Shown: one piece after another, positions 7,205 through 14,135 of the stretch
Layout: the number at the start of each line of letters is the position of its first letter
Position numbering within the stretch: the first letter of the stretch is position 1
Assembly: GCA_934202215.1 (NCBI GenBank)
Contig: CAKPXR010000013.1
Span: 1 to 31,819 of the forward strand
Length of the DNA stretch: 31,819 nucleotides
DNA from: an uncultured Veillonella sp.
Lineage (GTDB): Bacteria; Bacillota; Negativicutes; Veillonellales; Veillonellaceae
Reading direction: 5' to 3'
The notes under the pieces: generated by a model
Database searches by the model: none
Told to the model about the DNA's origin: nothing
What the model saw: the letters and a program-made list of their open reading frames with translations, nothing else
Translations under genes and position numbers: made by a program

Positions 7205-7918
7205 ATGAATAAAATAAAAAATAGAAGTGCATTTTCCTTTGCATTTCCTATTATGGCTCCTATGGGCATAAGCTTATTTGTTATTGGTTTAGGCTTTGGT
7301 TTATATGCTATGAGCCAAGGGCTGCCTTGGTGGACGGCACCCGTTTTGGCGTCTACTATTTTTGCAGGATCCATGGAGTTTGTGACTATTGGCATGTTGG
7401 TGGCTGGATTTGATCCTGTGAATGCTTTTATATTGACCATGTTCGTTAATGGGCGTCATTTCTTCTACGGTTTATCTGCGCTCCAACGGTATATTCATAT
7501 GGGGTGGAAATGGTTCCCTACAGTTGCTTGGATGTGTGATGAAAGCTTTGCCATTAATATGGGGACTAAATTACCTGAAGATGTGGATGAGAAGTGGTTT
7601 TATTTCCATGTGTCTTGGCTTAACTATATATTTTGGGTATTTAGCACCTTTATCGGTGGTCTGTTTGGTGATTTATTGGCTGCCGTAGATTTACGGGGGA
7701 TCGATTTTGTATTACCTGGGCTATTTATTGTGGTATTCCTTGAAATGCTACTCAATGCGAAGAATAATAAAATCAGAGCCTTTGGCGTAGCTGGGGTGGT
7801 AATGGCATTAATCATGCTTGTATTGGTTGGTAAATCACTCTTTATGCTACTGTCTATGACATGTATGCTTTTGGTCTGTTATGTAGCGTATAAGTGGGGA
7901 GGTGTACATCTTGACTAG
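7205..7918 (+). CDS. azlC: AzlC family branched-chain amino-acid exporter, large subunit
   Basis: A 237-residue inner-membrane protein of the AzlC family. The typical core is present: FPIMAPMGISLFVIGLGFG, PWWTAPVLASTIFAGSMEF, then NGRHFFYGLSAL near residue 90, followed by several hydrophobic segments to the C-terminus. AzlC and AzlD together export branched-chain amino acids or their analogues. ATG 7205 has a near-ideal GGAAAGGAGG upstream. The stop overlaps the azlD start, so the pair is translationally coupled. No Lrp/AzlB-type regulator gene is seen nearby. Confidence 0.88.
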   Translation: MNKIKNRSAFSFAFPIMAPMGISLFVIGLGFGLYAMSQGLPWWTAPVLASTIFAGSMEFVTIGMLVAGFDPVNAFILTMFVNGRHFFYGLSALQRYIHMGWKWFPTVAWMCDESFAINMGTKLPEDVDEKWFYFHVSWLNYIFWVFSTFIGGLFGDLLAAVDLRGIDFVLPGLFIVVFLEMLLNAKNNKIRAFGVAGVVMALIMLVLVGKSLFMLLSMTCMLLVCYVAYKWGGVHLD

Positions 7919-8249
7919 TACAGAAATGGTCATCACCGTTGCTATTGTTGTGGCGGGGACATTACTCACTCGTTTTGGTGCCTTCCTTGTATTTCCACCA
8001 GGAAAAAAGGCGCCAGATTTTGTACTCTTTTTAGGTAAGGCTTTGCCGGCTGCCGTTATGGGTATGCTCGTTGTATATACCTTTAAGGAGACCGTCGTTT
8101 TAGCATATCCCTATGGTATTCCTGAGCTTATAGCATTAGTTGTTACGGTTGGATTACATTTGTGGAAACGTAACATGCTCATATCGATTGCTGTCGGTAC
8201 AGTGATTTATATGATACTTGTTCAAGCTGTATTTAATGTACCTAAATAA
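7911..8249 (+). CDS. azlD: AzlD family small subunit of the branched-chain amino-acid exporter
   Basis: A 112-residue hydrophobic protein with about four membrane segments (VITVAIVVAGTLLTRFGAF, then FLGKALPAAVMGMLVVY). It matches the AzlD family, the obligate partner of AzlC. I chose TTG 7911 because GGGGAGGTG (7896-7904) is correctly spaced for it; the GTG at 7902 lies inside that ribosome site. With this start the gene overlaps the end of azlC by 8 bp. A terminator follows directly. Confidence 0.85.
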   Translation: MTSTEMVITVAIVVAGTLLTRFGAFLVFPPGKKAPDFVLFLGKALPAAVMGMLVVYTFKETVVLAYPYGIPELIALVVTVGLHLWKRNMLISIAVGTVIYMILVQAVFNVPK

Positions 8250-8262
8250 AATGCAATAAAAT

Positions 8263-8315
8263 AAACCACTTATATCTAACCCTATGATGGTTTTGATATA
8301 AGTGGTTTTATTTTT
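8263..8315. terminator. Bidirectional terminator between azlD and the aldo/keto reductase
   Basis: AAACCACTTATATC (8263-8276) pairs with GATATAAGTGGTTT (8295-8308), 14 bp perfect. The flanks are A-rich on the left and T-rich on the right, so it can serve both converging genes. Confidence 0.85.
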
Positions 8316-8320
8316 ATATT

Positions 8321-9172
8321 TTATTTTAATTGTAGTAGTCGTTCAAGACCTAGTGCAGTATGGTGATCTTCCAAGAAGTCTTGTTGATCTAACAATTCCA
8401 TAACGTCCATGTCGATGTTTGTAAGTTTGAAATCGAATACATTGAAGTTAGATTCCATATGGCTCACATTATTCGCTTTTGGTAATGGAATGATGCCTCG
8501 TTGGATGTGCCAACGCAAGATGATTTGATGTTTAGACATTCCGTATTTTTCTGCCAAGCTTTTGATGATAGGATGGTCAAAGACAGGCTGGCGATCACGG
8601 GTAAATGGAGACCAAGCCATGCCCACTATTTGATGTTTTCTCATCAACTGAATAAGGGATTGGCGTTGGTTAAATGGATGACATTCTATTTGGTTCACTA
8701 CAGGTTTCACATTACAGTGATATAGCAAGTCGATTAATCGGTCTTCGTAAAAGTTAGACAGTCCTAACCCACGCAATATGTTTTGATCGTATAACTCTTC
8801 CATGGCGCGCCAAGAACCATAATAGTCGCCAAGAGGTTGATGTATGAGCATAATATCGATATAATTAGTGTCTAATTTTTTCAAGGAGCTTTCAACAGCA
8901 CGCATCGTATTATCGTAGCCTGCATCGGTATGCCAAATCTTGGTACTCACAATGATGTCCGTACGTTTAATACCAGATGCTTTGATGCCTTTTCCAACGG
9001 CCTCTTCGTTACCGTAGTAGGCAGCTGTATCGAGTAAACGATAGCCTACGTTTAATGCATTAGTTACAGCTTGTTCCGTTTCCCCTTCGCTACCTGTCTT
9101 ATAGGTGCCATAACCGATAGAGGGAATAAAACTGCCGTTATTCAATATTCTAAAGTCCATCCGTTCTTCCAT
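8321..9172 (-). CDS. Aldo/keto reductase
   Basis: A 283-residue NAD(P)H-dependent oxidoreductase with a TIM-barrel fold. The catalytic tetrad is visible as Asp48 and Tyr53 (RLLDTAAYYGNE), Lys78 (VSTKIW) and His111 (DIMLIHQPLGDYYGSW). The C-terminal cofactor region contains LRWHIQRGIIPLPKANNVSHMESNFNVFDF. It resembles the 2,5-diketo-gluconate/methylglyoxal reductase-like clade of bacterial aldo/keto reductases, which reduce small aldehydes and ketones. The start at 9172 is chosen because GGAGG lies five bases before it; the longer frame (to 9193) would begin upstream of that site. It stands alone, convergent with azlCD and divergent from the HlyD-like gene. Confidence 0.85.
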   Translation of the reverse strand: MEERMDFRILNNGSFIPSIGYGTYKTGSEGETEQAVTNALNVGYRLLDTAAYYGNEEAVGKGIKASGIKRTDIIVSTKIWHTDAGYDNTMRAVESSLKKLDTNYIDIMLIHQPLGDYYGSWRAMEELYDQNILRGLGLSNFYEDRLIDLLYHCNVKPVVNQIECHPFNQRQSLIQLMRKHQIVGMAWSPFTRDRQPVFDHPIIKSLAEKYGMSKHQIILRWHIQRGIIPLPKANNVSHMESNFNVFDFKLTNIDMDVMELLDQQDFLEDHHTALGLERLLQLK

Positions 9173-9235
9173 GAGAACCTCCGTTATATCCATTAATTAA
9201 GGGAATTAGCTTTCATACAATTCTAATTGATTTTA

Positions 9236-9244
9236 TGATATACT
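9236..9244 (+). promoter_or_regulatory. Extended -10 promoter of the HlyD-like gene
   Basis: TGATATACT lies about 40 bp before the start at 9284. The -35 region is weak. Confidence 0.5.
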
Positions 9245-9283
9245 AAGGTATTGATAAAAATCAATATGACAGGAAGTGACAGA

Positions 9284-10405
9284 ATGAAATTAAATCGATT
9301 CTATTCTGTAGTTGCTATGCTTGGTGTTGTGATGATGGCCTTGGCCATTGCTGGTTGCGGTACAAAAACTGTATCCGTTGCTGATGTAACATACAAGGAT
9401 ATGCCGCTGCAGATTCATAATGACGCCAATGTAACCGCTCTTAATAAGGCGACGGTAACACCAACGTTAACGGGGCAGGTCGCATATGCTGTAAAAGTAG
9501 GCGACCAGGTACAACAAGGTCAAACCTTGGCTACTGTAGATACATCTGCTTTACAGCAACAGCTAGCGTCCTTGCAAGGTCAGTTGGCACAAGCGCAAGC
9601 TCAGTCCTATGCGACGTCTGTGACAACTACGACGGCCGCATCTGTAGATAGTGCTCAATTGGCACAGGCCCAGAAAATGCGTGAAGCGGGTATGATTACA
9701 CAAAAAGAATATGATCGTATTGTAGAACGGTCTCAACCACAAACTACGACAGTAACAACTGGTGGTGGCGGTGGTAGTGGAGTAAATACCGCAGCTATTC
9801 AAGCTCAAATTGCGCAAGTATCTGCACAAATGGCAGCATCCACAATTGTGGCGCCTATAGCGGGTACGGTAACAGCTATTTATAATGAAGACCGTCAAAT
9901 GGCCATTGCTGATCGTCCATTCATGATGATTCAACAATCGACACCGATGGTGGCATCCCTTAGTATTCCTCGTGATGCGGCGATGAAACTCGGTACGCCT
10001 GATGCTAAAAAGGGTATCAAGGTGCTTCTCAAGGTGGGGGATCAAGAATTACCTGGTGAATTGACTTATGTAGATGTGACTCAGCCAGAAAATGTTCCAA
10101 GTGTCCTTGTGAAAGCTACTTTCAATAATGACAAAGGTCTCATCAAGGCAGGTGAGTTCTATACACTCATCATCGAGTCTGATATAAAGGCGAAGATGTT
10201 AACCGTTCCAAGTAAGGCTGTTCATGAAAACCAAGATGGCAAGTACGTATATGTGTTAACTGAAAATAATACTGTCGACGTACGTGTTGTTGAAGTAGGC
10301 ACTACAGTAGATGATGATGTAGCGATTATCTCTGGACTAAATGAAGGTGATAAAGTCATTACTACAGATGGTACCTTTGAATTAGGGGAATCTGTAAAAT
10401 TATAA
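9284..10405 (+). CDS. Periplasmic adaptor (HlyD/membrane fusion) lipoprotein of an efflux system
   Basis: A 373-residue lipoprotein with lipobox AIAGC (Cys25). It has the order of a membrane-fusion protein: a lipoyl half (TPTLTGQVAYAVKVGDQVQQGQTLATVDT), a short coiled hairpin rich in Gln/Ala, the second lipoyl half (STIVAPIAGTVTAIYNEDRQM), a beta-barrel part, and a membrane-proximal end (VPSKAVHENQDGKYVYVL...EGDKVITTDGTFELGESVKL). The hairpin is interrupted by a Thr/Gly-rich linker (TTTVTTGGGGGSG) near residue 163, unusual for the family. ATG 9284 follows AGGAAG. Adaptors normally sit beside an RND or MacB-type pump gene; none is adjacent here, so its partner must be elsewhere. The substrate is unknown. 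Confidence 0.8.
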   Translation: MKLNRFYSVVAMLGVVMMALAIAGCGTKTVSVADVTYKDMPLQIHNDANVTALNKATVTPTLTGQVAYAVKVGDQVQQGQTLATVDTSALQQQLASLQGQLAQAQAQSYATSVTTTTAASVDSAQLAQAQKMREAGMITQKEYDRIVERSQPQTTTVTTGGGGGSGVNTAAIQAQIAQVSAQMAASTIVAPIAGTVTAIYNEDRQMAIADRPFMMIQQSTPMVASLSIPRDAAMKLGTPDAKKGIKVLLKVGDQELPGELTYVDVTQPENVPSVLVKATFNNDKGLIKAGEFYTLIIESDIKAKMLTVPSKAVHENQDGKYVYVLTENNTVDVRVVEVGTTVDDDVAIISGLNEGDKVITTDGTFELGESVKL

Positions 10406-10524
10406 CTACAAACTAAGTGACTTCGATAGAGAATTATGAAGAGCCTAATGAATATTTGGCTATACTCGATTTTTACCAATGATGACGGTAACCTCAAAAG
10501 AGGAATCTGATAGGAGGGATTATT

Positions 10525-11442
10525 ATTTTAGAATTTAAACGTTTTGAATTAAGTGATAAAACATTAATCGATACATATTTTGAACAACATCATTATGAAG
10601 CATCTGATAACTGCTTTACTACATTATTTATGTGGCAAGATGCGTATGGCATTCGTTGGGCAGAGGAAAATGGTGTACTGTATATCCAAGGTGGTGGTAA
10701 GCGTGAACCGTTCCTATTGCCTCCATTTGCTGGTAAAGATGCAAAGTTCCTTGATGGTTTGTTACGTGCTAAAGAATGGTTTGTGGAAAATAATTTACCA
10801 TTCCGATTCAAAGGCATTAGCAAAATTATGAAGGATCGTATGGAAGAATTATGTCCTGGACGTTATACTTTCACACCTGACCGCGATAACTTTGAATACA
10901 TTTACAAGTCTGAAGATCTAATTAACTTGTCTGGTAAGAAATTCCGCCAAAAGAAAAACCATTTAAATCAATTCCGTATGCAATATTCTAATTATGAATA
11001 TTTGCCAATCACAGAAGATCTTATTCCGTTATGCCGCGAAACTGCTGCATCTTGGGTGGAAACTCATCATGAAGAAGGTATCGAAGATGAATTGGTTGCT
11101 ATCAATTTATTATTTGATAACTGGGATACGTTAGGACTTAAAGGTGGCGCTATAAAATTGTTTGGTCGCGTGGAAGCCTTTAGTATCGGTGAATTGTTGA
11201 ATGATAAAATGGCGTTGATTCATATTGAAAAAGCAAATCCAGATATTAGAGGTTTGTACCAAGCAATCAATAATGAATTCATTCGTCATGAATTTAGCGA
11301 TGTAGAATTCATTAATCGTGAAGAAGATATGGGCTTACCTGGCCTTCGCCAAGCAAAAGAATCTTATAATCCAGATCATTTTGCTGAGAAATATGATGCA
11401 GTATATGCTAACGAAGCAGACAATGCGACAGGCGGTAAATAA
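10525..11442 (+). CDS. DUF2156 / phosphatidylglycerol lysyltransferase C-terminal-like protein, ATT start
   Basis: About 305 residues, related to the C-terminal aminoacyl-transferase-like domain of MprF (DUF2156, a tandem GNAT fold). Visible features are LEFKRFELSDKTLIDTYF at the N-terminus, FTTLFMWQDAYGIRW, RKFRQKKNHLNQF-like basic segment (KKFRQKKNHLNQF), and GLYQAINNEFIRHEF. Only part of the frame has an ATG (10630), which would delete the conserved first 35 residues. Between the last upstream stop (10489) and 10630 there is no ATG, GTG or TTG in frame. AGGAGGG at 10512-10518 is ideally spaced for ATT at 10525, which would give (M)LEFKRF. No MprF-type membrane domain is present, so lipid lysylation is not implied. 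The product function is unknown. Confidence 0.72.
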   Translation: MLEFKRFELSDKTLIDTYFEQHHYEASDNCFTTLFMWQDAYGIRWAEENGVLYIQGGGKREPFLLPPFAGKDAKFLDGLLRAKEWFVENNLPFRFKGISKIMKDRMEELCPGRYTFTPDRDNFEYIYKSEDLINLSGKKFRQKKNHLNQFRMQYSNYEYLPITEDLIPLCRETAASWVETHHEEGIEDELVAINLLFDNWDTLGLKGGAIKLFGRVEAFSIGELLNDKMALIHIEKANPDIRGLYQAINNEFIRHEFSDVEFINREEDMGLPGLRQAKESYNPDHFAEKYDAVYANEADNATGGK

Positions 11443-11449
11443 AAAATTT

Positions 11450-11484
11450 GAGCTATGAAGACGATGTGCTTCATAGCTCCTTTT
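11450..11484 (+). terminator. Terminator after the DUF2156 gene
   Basis: GAGCTATGAAG (11450-11460) pairs with CTTCATAGCTC (11469-11479), followed by CTTTT. The T run is short, so some read-through into the acetyltransferase leader is possible. Confidence 0.75.
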
Positions 11485-11492
11485 GTTATAAT
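11484..11492 (+). promoter_or_regulatory. Extended -10 promoter of the acetyltransferase gene
   Basis: TGTTATAAT directly follows the preceding terminator, with no good -35 box. Transcription would begin near 11500, placing the GATGC repeat inside a leader of about 160 nt. Confidence 0.55.
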
Positions 11493-11540
11493 AGAAGTGT
11501 TAGCCTATCTATTTAACTGTATGTTTTGTATCATCATGGC

Positions 11541-11615
11541 GATGCGATGCGATGCGATGCGATGCGATGCGATGCGATGCGATGCGATGCGATGCGATGC
11601 GATGCGATGCGATGC
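11541..11615 (+). repeat. (GATGC)15 pentanucleotide microsatellite
   Basis: Fifteen perfect tandem GATGC units, with a degenerate unit (GATAC) after them and TGGC before them. It lies between promoter 11484-11492 and the acetyltransferase start at 11663. Tracts of this type and length expand and contract by slipped-strand mispairing in many bacteria. Each unit contains an ATG, so the tract supplies start codons in all three frames. It is not part of a recognisable coding sequence. Confidence 0.97.
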
Positions 11616-11662
11616 GATACAACAGATAGAAAGCGGTTTATTACTATAACGAGGATATACTT

Positions 11663-12856
11663 ATGGAATTTAGAATTGCAACAGCTCAAGATACGCCACA
11701 TGTGGAAAATCTATGGGCGTACTGCTTTGAACCAAAGGAAGATCCATTCTTCCAATATTACTTTACAAATTGCTATGAACCAGAAAATACAATGGTTGGT
11801 CTTGAACAAGATCAATTGTTGAGTACCGTTCATTTACGTCAATATAATATCAATGTTCGTGGTGCTGTATTGCCTACTAGCTATATGGTTGGCGTAGCTA
11901 CACATCCAGCAGCTCGCCGTGGTGGCGTAGGTGGTGCTTTGTTAAAGGCTTCTCTTGAAGAACTTCGTAACCGCGGTCAAGCTATGACTATTTTGATGCC
12001 TTCTAAGGCCGCATTCTACCAACAGTATGGTTGGGAACTCTATGCACATCAATGGGTCAACACCATGTCTCTTGAAGACTTGCGTCCTATGACGGATAAA
12101 TCATTGAGCTTTGGTTTACTTAATAGCGTAGATCAATGGACTTTATTGGATCCTGTATATAAAGCGTATACAGCTCGCCTTTCTGGCTATGCTGAACGTG
12201 GTGAAAAGGAATGGAAACGCTTGCTCGGTAGCTTCTTTGCAGAAGGCGTTAATATCGCTGTTGTACGAAATGATGAAGGTGTTATCGAAGGCTATGCGGT
12301 GTATCGTTTAGGTCAACCTGAAATTCCTGTTTCCGAATTAGTTTACACTACACGTCGTGCCCAACGAGCATTGTTAAATTACTTCTATAATCATCGTTCT
12401 CAAGGCACTACGATTCGTTGGAATGAAGGTCTTCACGATACGTACTATCGCTTCTATCCTGATGGTAAAAGCGGACATGCTACGATGCCATTCATGATGA
12501 GCCGTATTGTAGATGTGAAAGCTGCCTTTGAAGCCATTCCTGTCAATCCAGAGGCGTTGATGATGCCTATCACAATGACCTTTGGCGTGAAAGATAGTCT
12601 TTGTGAGTGGAATGAAGGTCTCTATGAAGTTCAATATGGCGGCGCATTGACTCCATCTGTTAAAAAGGTGTCTGATACATTGGATGGGGACGTAGATATT
12701 ACTGTTGAAGTCGGTGCTTTAAGCCAACTCTTGATTGGTACATTAACAGCTCGTGACCTTGCGTTTGAAGGTAAACTTTCAGCTAATGAAGAATGGTTAG
12801 AGTTCTTTGATATATTGTATCCTGAACAAAAAACATATATTAACGAATGGTGGTAA
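11663..12856 (+). CDS. Eis-like GNAT family N-acetyltransferase
   Basis: A 397-residue protein with the three-part Eis architecture: an N-terminal GNAT domain, a second GNAT-like domain and a C-terminal SCP2-like domain. The acetyl-CoA loop is clear (VATHPAARRGGVGGALL, around residues 75-91) and AAFYQQYGWELY follows. The C-terminus ends with the usual carboxylate region (ILYPEQKTYINEWW). Eis-type enzymes acetylate amines on small molecules such as aminoglycosides or on proteins; the natural substrate here is unknown. ATG 11663 follows GAGGAT. In-frame TAG at 11627 rules out an upstream extension. A variable-looking repeat lies in its leader, and the pseudouridine synthase gene starts one base after its stop, so the two are probably co-expressed. 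Confidence 0.85.
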   Translation: MEFRIATAQDTPHVENLWAYCFEPKEDPFFQYYFTNCYEPENTMVGLEQDQLLSTVHLRQYNINVRGAVLPTSYMVGVATHPAARRGGVGGALLKASLEELRNRGQAMTILMPSKAAFYQQYGWELYAHQWVNTMSLEDLRPMTDKSLSFGLLNSVDQWTLLDPVYKAYTARLSGYAERGEKEWKRLLGSFFAEGVNIAVVRNDEGVIEGYAVYRLGQPEIPVSELVYTTRRAQRALLNYFYNHRSQGTTIRWNEGLHDTYYRFYPDGKSGHATMPFMMSRIVDVKAAFEAIPVNPEALMMPITMTFGVKDSLCEWNEGLYEVQYGGALTPSVKKVSDTLDGDVDITVEVGALSQLLIGTLTARDLAFEGKLSANEEWLEFFDILYPEQKTYINEWW

Positions 12857-12857
12857 T

Positions 12858-13727
12858 ATGAGCTGGAAAACGTATACAGTGAAAGAACCGACAGAATTGA
12901 CAGTTTCTAAATATGTAAAGGAACGCTTTTCCTTATCCTCTCGGGATATTCAAATGATGTTCCGTAAGAAACGGGTGAAAGTAAATAGCCGTGTGGCCCA
13001 TTCCCAGCGTTCCCTCAAAAAAGGTGATATATTAACCTTGGAGTTACCACAGGATAAGGACTATGGTGTGGACGTAGAAAAAGGTACTATTACCGTGCTC
13101 TACGAAGATGCCCATACCTTGGTAGTTAATAAAGCGCCTTTCATGCTTGTTCATCCTGCAGGACAAACTAAGTCTGGTACATTGAGTAACTATGTGGCTG
13201 GATACTATGCGAAAAAAGGTGTAGTACATAAGGTGCGCCCTGTACATCGCCTTGACCGAGACACATCGGGTTGTATTCTCTTTGGAAAAACAAAGGAAGC
13301 TCAGCAATATTACACCGATGAACTACAAGCGGGTCGTATCGACCGCATCTATACAGGCCTTGTAGAAGGTCACATTGAGAAGAATGGCGTAGTTGATGCA
13401 CCTATCGGTGTTGATCCTGTATTTGATAACCGCCGTGTCGTCGATGAATTTGGTCAACCGGCTCAAACGGAATATACCGTTCTTGGTCACGAAGGCGATT
13501 ATACGCTGTTAAAATTCAAATTATTAACAGGCAGAACACATCAAATCCGTGTGCATATGGAACACATTGGTCATCCTATCGTTGGTGATGCCATGTATGG
13601 GACACGCAACAAGCCATATACACGCCAATGCTTGCACGCATCAGAACTCACCTTTGTTCCCTATGGTAAGGATGAGCCTATGACGGTAATCTGTGAAGAA
13701 GGGGACGACTTTGGTCGTGAAAAATAG
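12858..13727 (+). CDS. RluA/RluD family pseudouridine synthase (first copy)
   Basis: A 289-residue RNA-modifying enzyme. An N-terminal S4-like region (SKYVKERFSLSSRDIQMMFRKKRVKVN) precedes the catalytic core; the catalytic aspartate is in PVHRLDRDTSGCILF, and the later motif LLTGRTHQIRVHMEHIGHP is intact. The family converts uridine to pseudouridine in 23S rRNA or tRNA. ATG 12858 is preferred over the longer frame from 12807, which would overlap the acetyltransferase; GGTGG precedes it and the 1-bp gap indicates coupling. Exact target position cannot be assigned. A second, divergent paralogue occurs at 25682. Confidence 0.87.
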   Translation: MSWKTYTVKEPTELTVSKYVKERFSLSSRDIQMMFRKKRVKVNSRVAHSQRSLKKGDILTLELPQDKDYGVDVEKGTITVLYEDAHTLVVNKAPFMLVHPAGQTKSGTLSNYVAGYYAKKGVVHKVRPVHRLDRDTSGCILFGKTKEAQQYYTDELQAGRIDRIYTGLVEGHIEKNGVVDAPIGVDPVFDNRRVVDEFGQPAQTEYTVLGHEGDYTLLKFKLLTGRTHQIRVHMEHIGHPIVGDAMYGTRNKPYTRQCLHASELTFVPYGKDEPMTVICEEGDDFGREK

Positions 13728-13844
13728 TAATTGCTTTTATAAGTATCATCAATTATAATCTACATGATGATGTGGTCATAGAGCGTGCCACGTAAAATAA
13801 AGAAAGCTCAATCGATGATAAAAAGACATATCCCTTGATGCTTG

Positions 13845-13860
13845 TGTATACATGTATACA
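13845..13860. promoter_or_regulatory. 16-bp perfect palindrome, possible operator
   Basis: TGTATACATGTATACA is its own reverse complement. It lies in the 408-bp gap between the pseudouridine synthase and gltB, upstream of the terminator at 13883. It could be a dimeric repressor site; no promoter is clearly attached to it. The gap before it (13728-13844) shows nothing else convincing. Confidence 0.4.
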
Positions 13861-13882
13861 AAAAACAATAGTGATAAAAATG

Positions 13883-13921
13883 CATAGTCTATGACTTAAA
13901 GTCATAGACTATGTTTTTTTT
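13883..13921 (+). terminator. Strong terminator upstream of gltB
   Basis: CATAGTCTATGACTT (13883-13897) and AAGTCATAGACTATG (13899-13913) form a 15-bp inverted repeat around a single A, followed by eight T. Confidence 0.92.
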
Positions 13922-13925
13922 ATAT

Positions 13926-14127
13926 TTTCAATACACAGTGGACAGGAGTATACTATGTATAGACAAAATTCTATAGAATTTAAAATTTAGATGATATTAT
14001 TGATTGTAATAAATTGATAATTGCGCTATATAGAAGGTTCTTTAGAAATAGTTTATAGTTTATACTTTCACCAAGACCGAACGGAACGATGCCGCAGTGC
14101 TTGGAATGATCAAGTGATATGAAGGAG
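13926..14127 (+). promoter_or_regulatory. gltB promoter region and leader
   Basis: Two -10-like boxes are present: TATACT at 13949-13954 (with TTTCAA 17 bp upstream) and TATACT at 14061-14066 (weak -35). Downstream of the second, CCAAG (14071-14075) can pair with CTTGG (14100-14104), and that same CTTG can instead pair with CAAG near 14111, an arrangement that could regulate translation or termination. AAGGAG at 14122-14127 is the ribosome site. No known riboswitch is clearly recognised. Confidence 0.4.
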
Positions 14128-14135
14128 TGCACGTT

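Noticed and set aside
11541..11615. GATGC repeat as a CRISPR array
   Set aside because: The units are 5 bp without spacers.
11526..11822. Open frame running through the GATGC repeat into the acetyltransferase region, as a real protein
   Set aside because: It starts at TTG without a ribosome site, consists mostly of the repeat, and overlaps the Eis-like gene out of frame. It was kept only as part of the switch hypothesis.
14040..14135. Glutamine riboswitch before gltB (CCGAACGGAACG resembles part of glnA RNA)
   Set aside because: The complementary upstream CGTTC segment and the other conserved blocks are missing.
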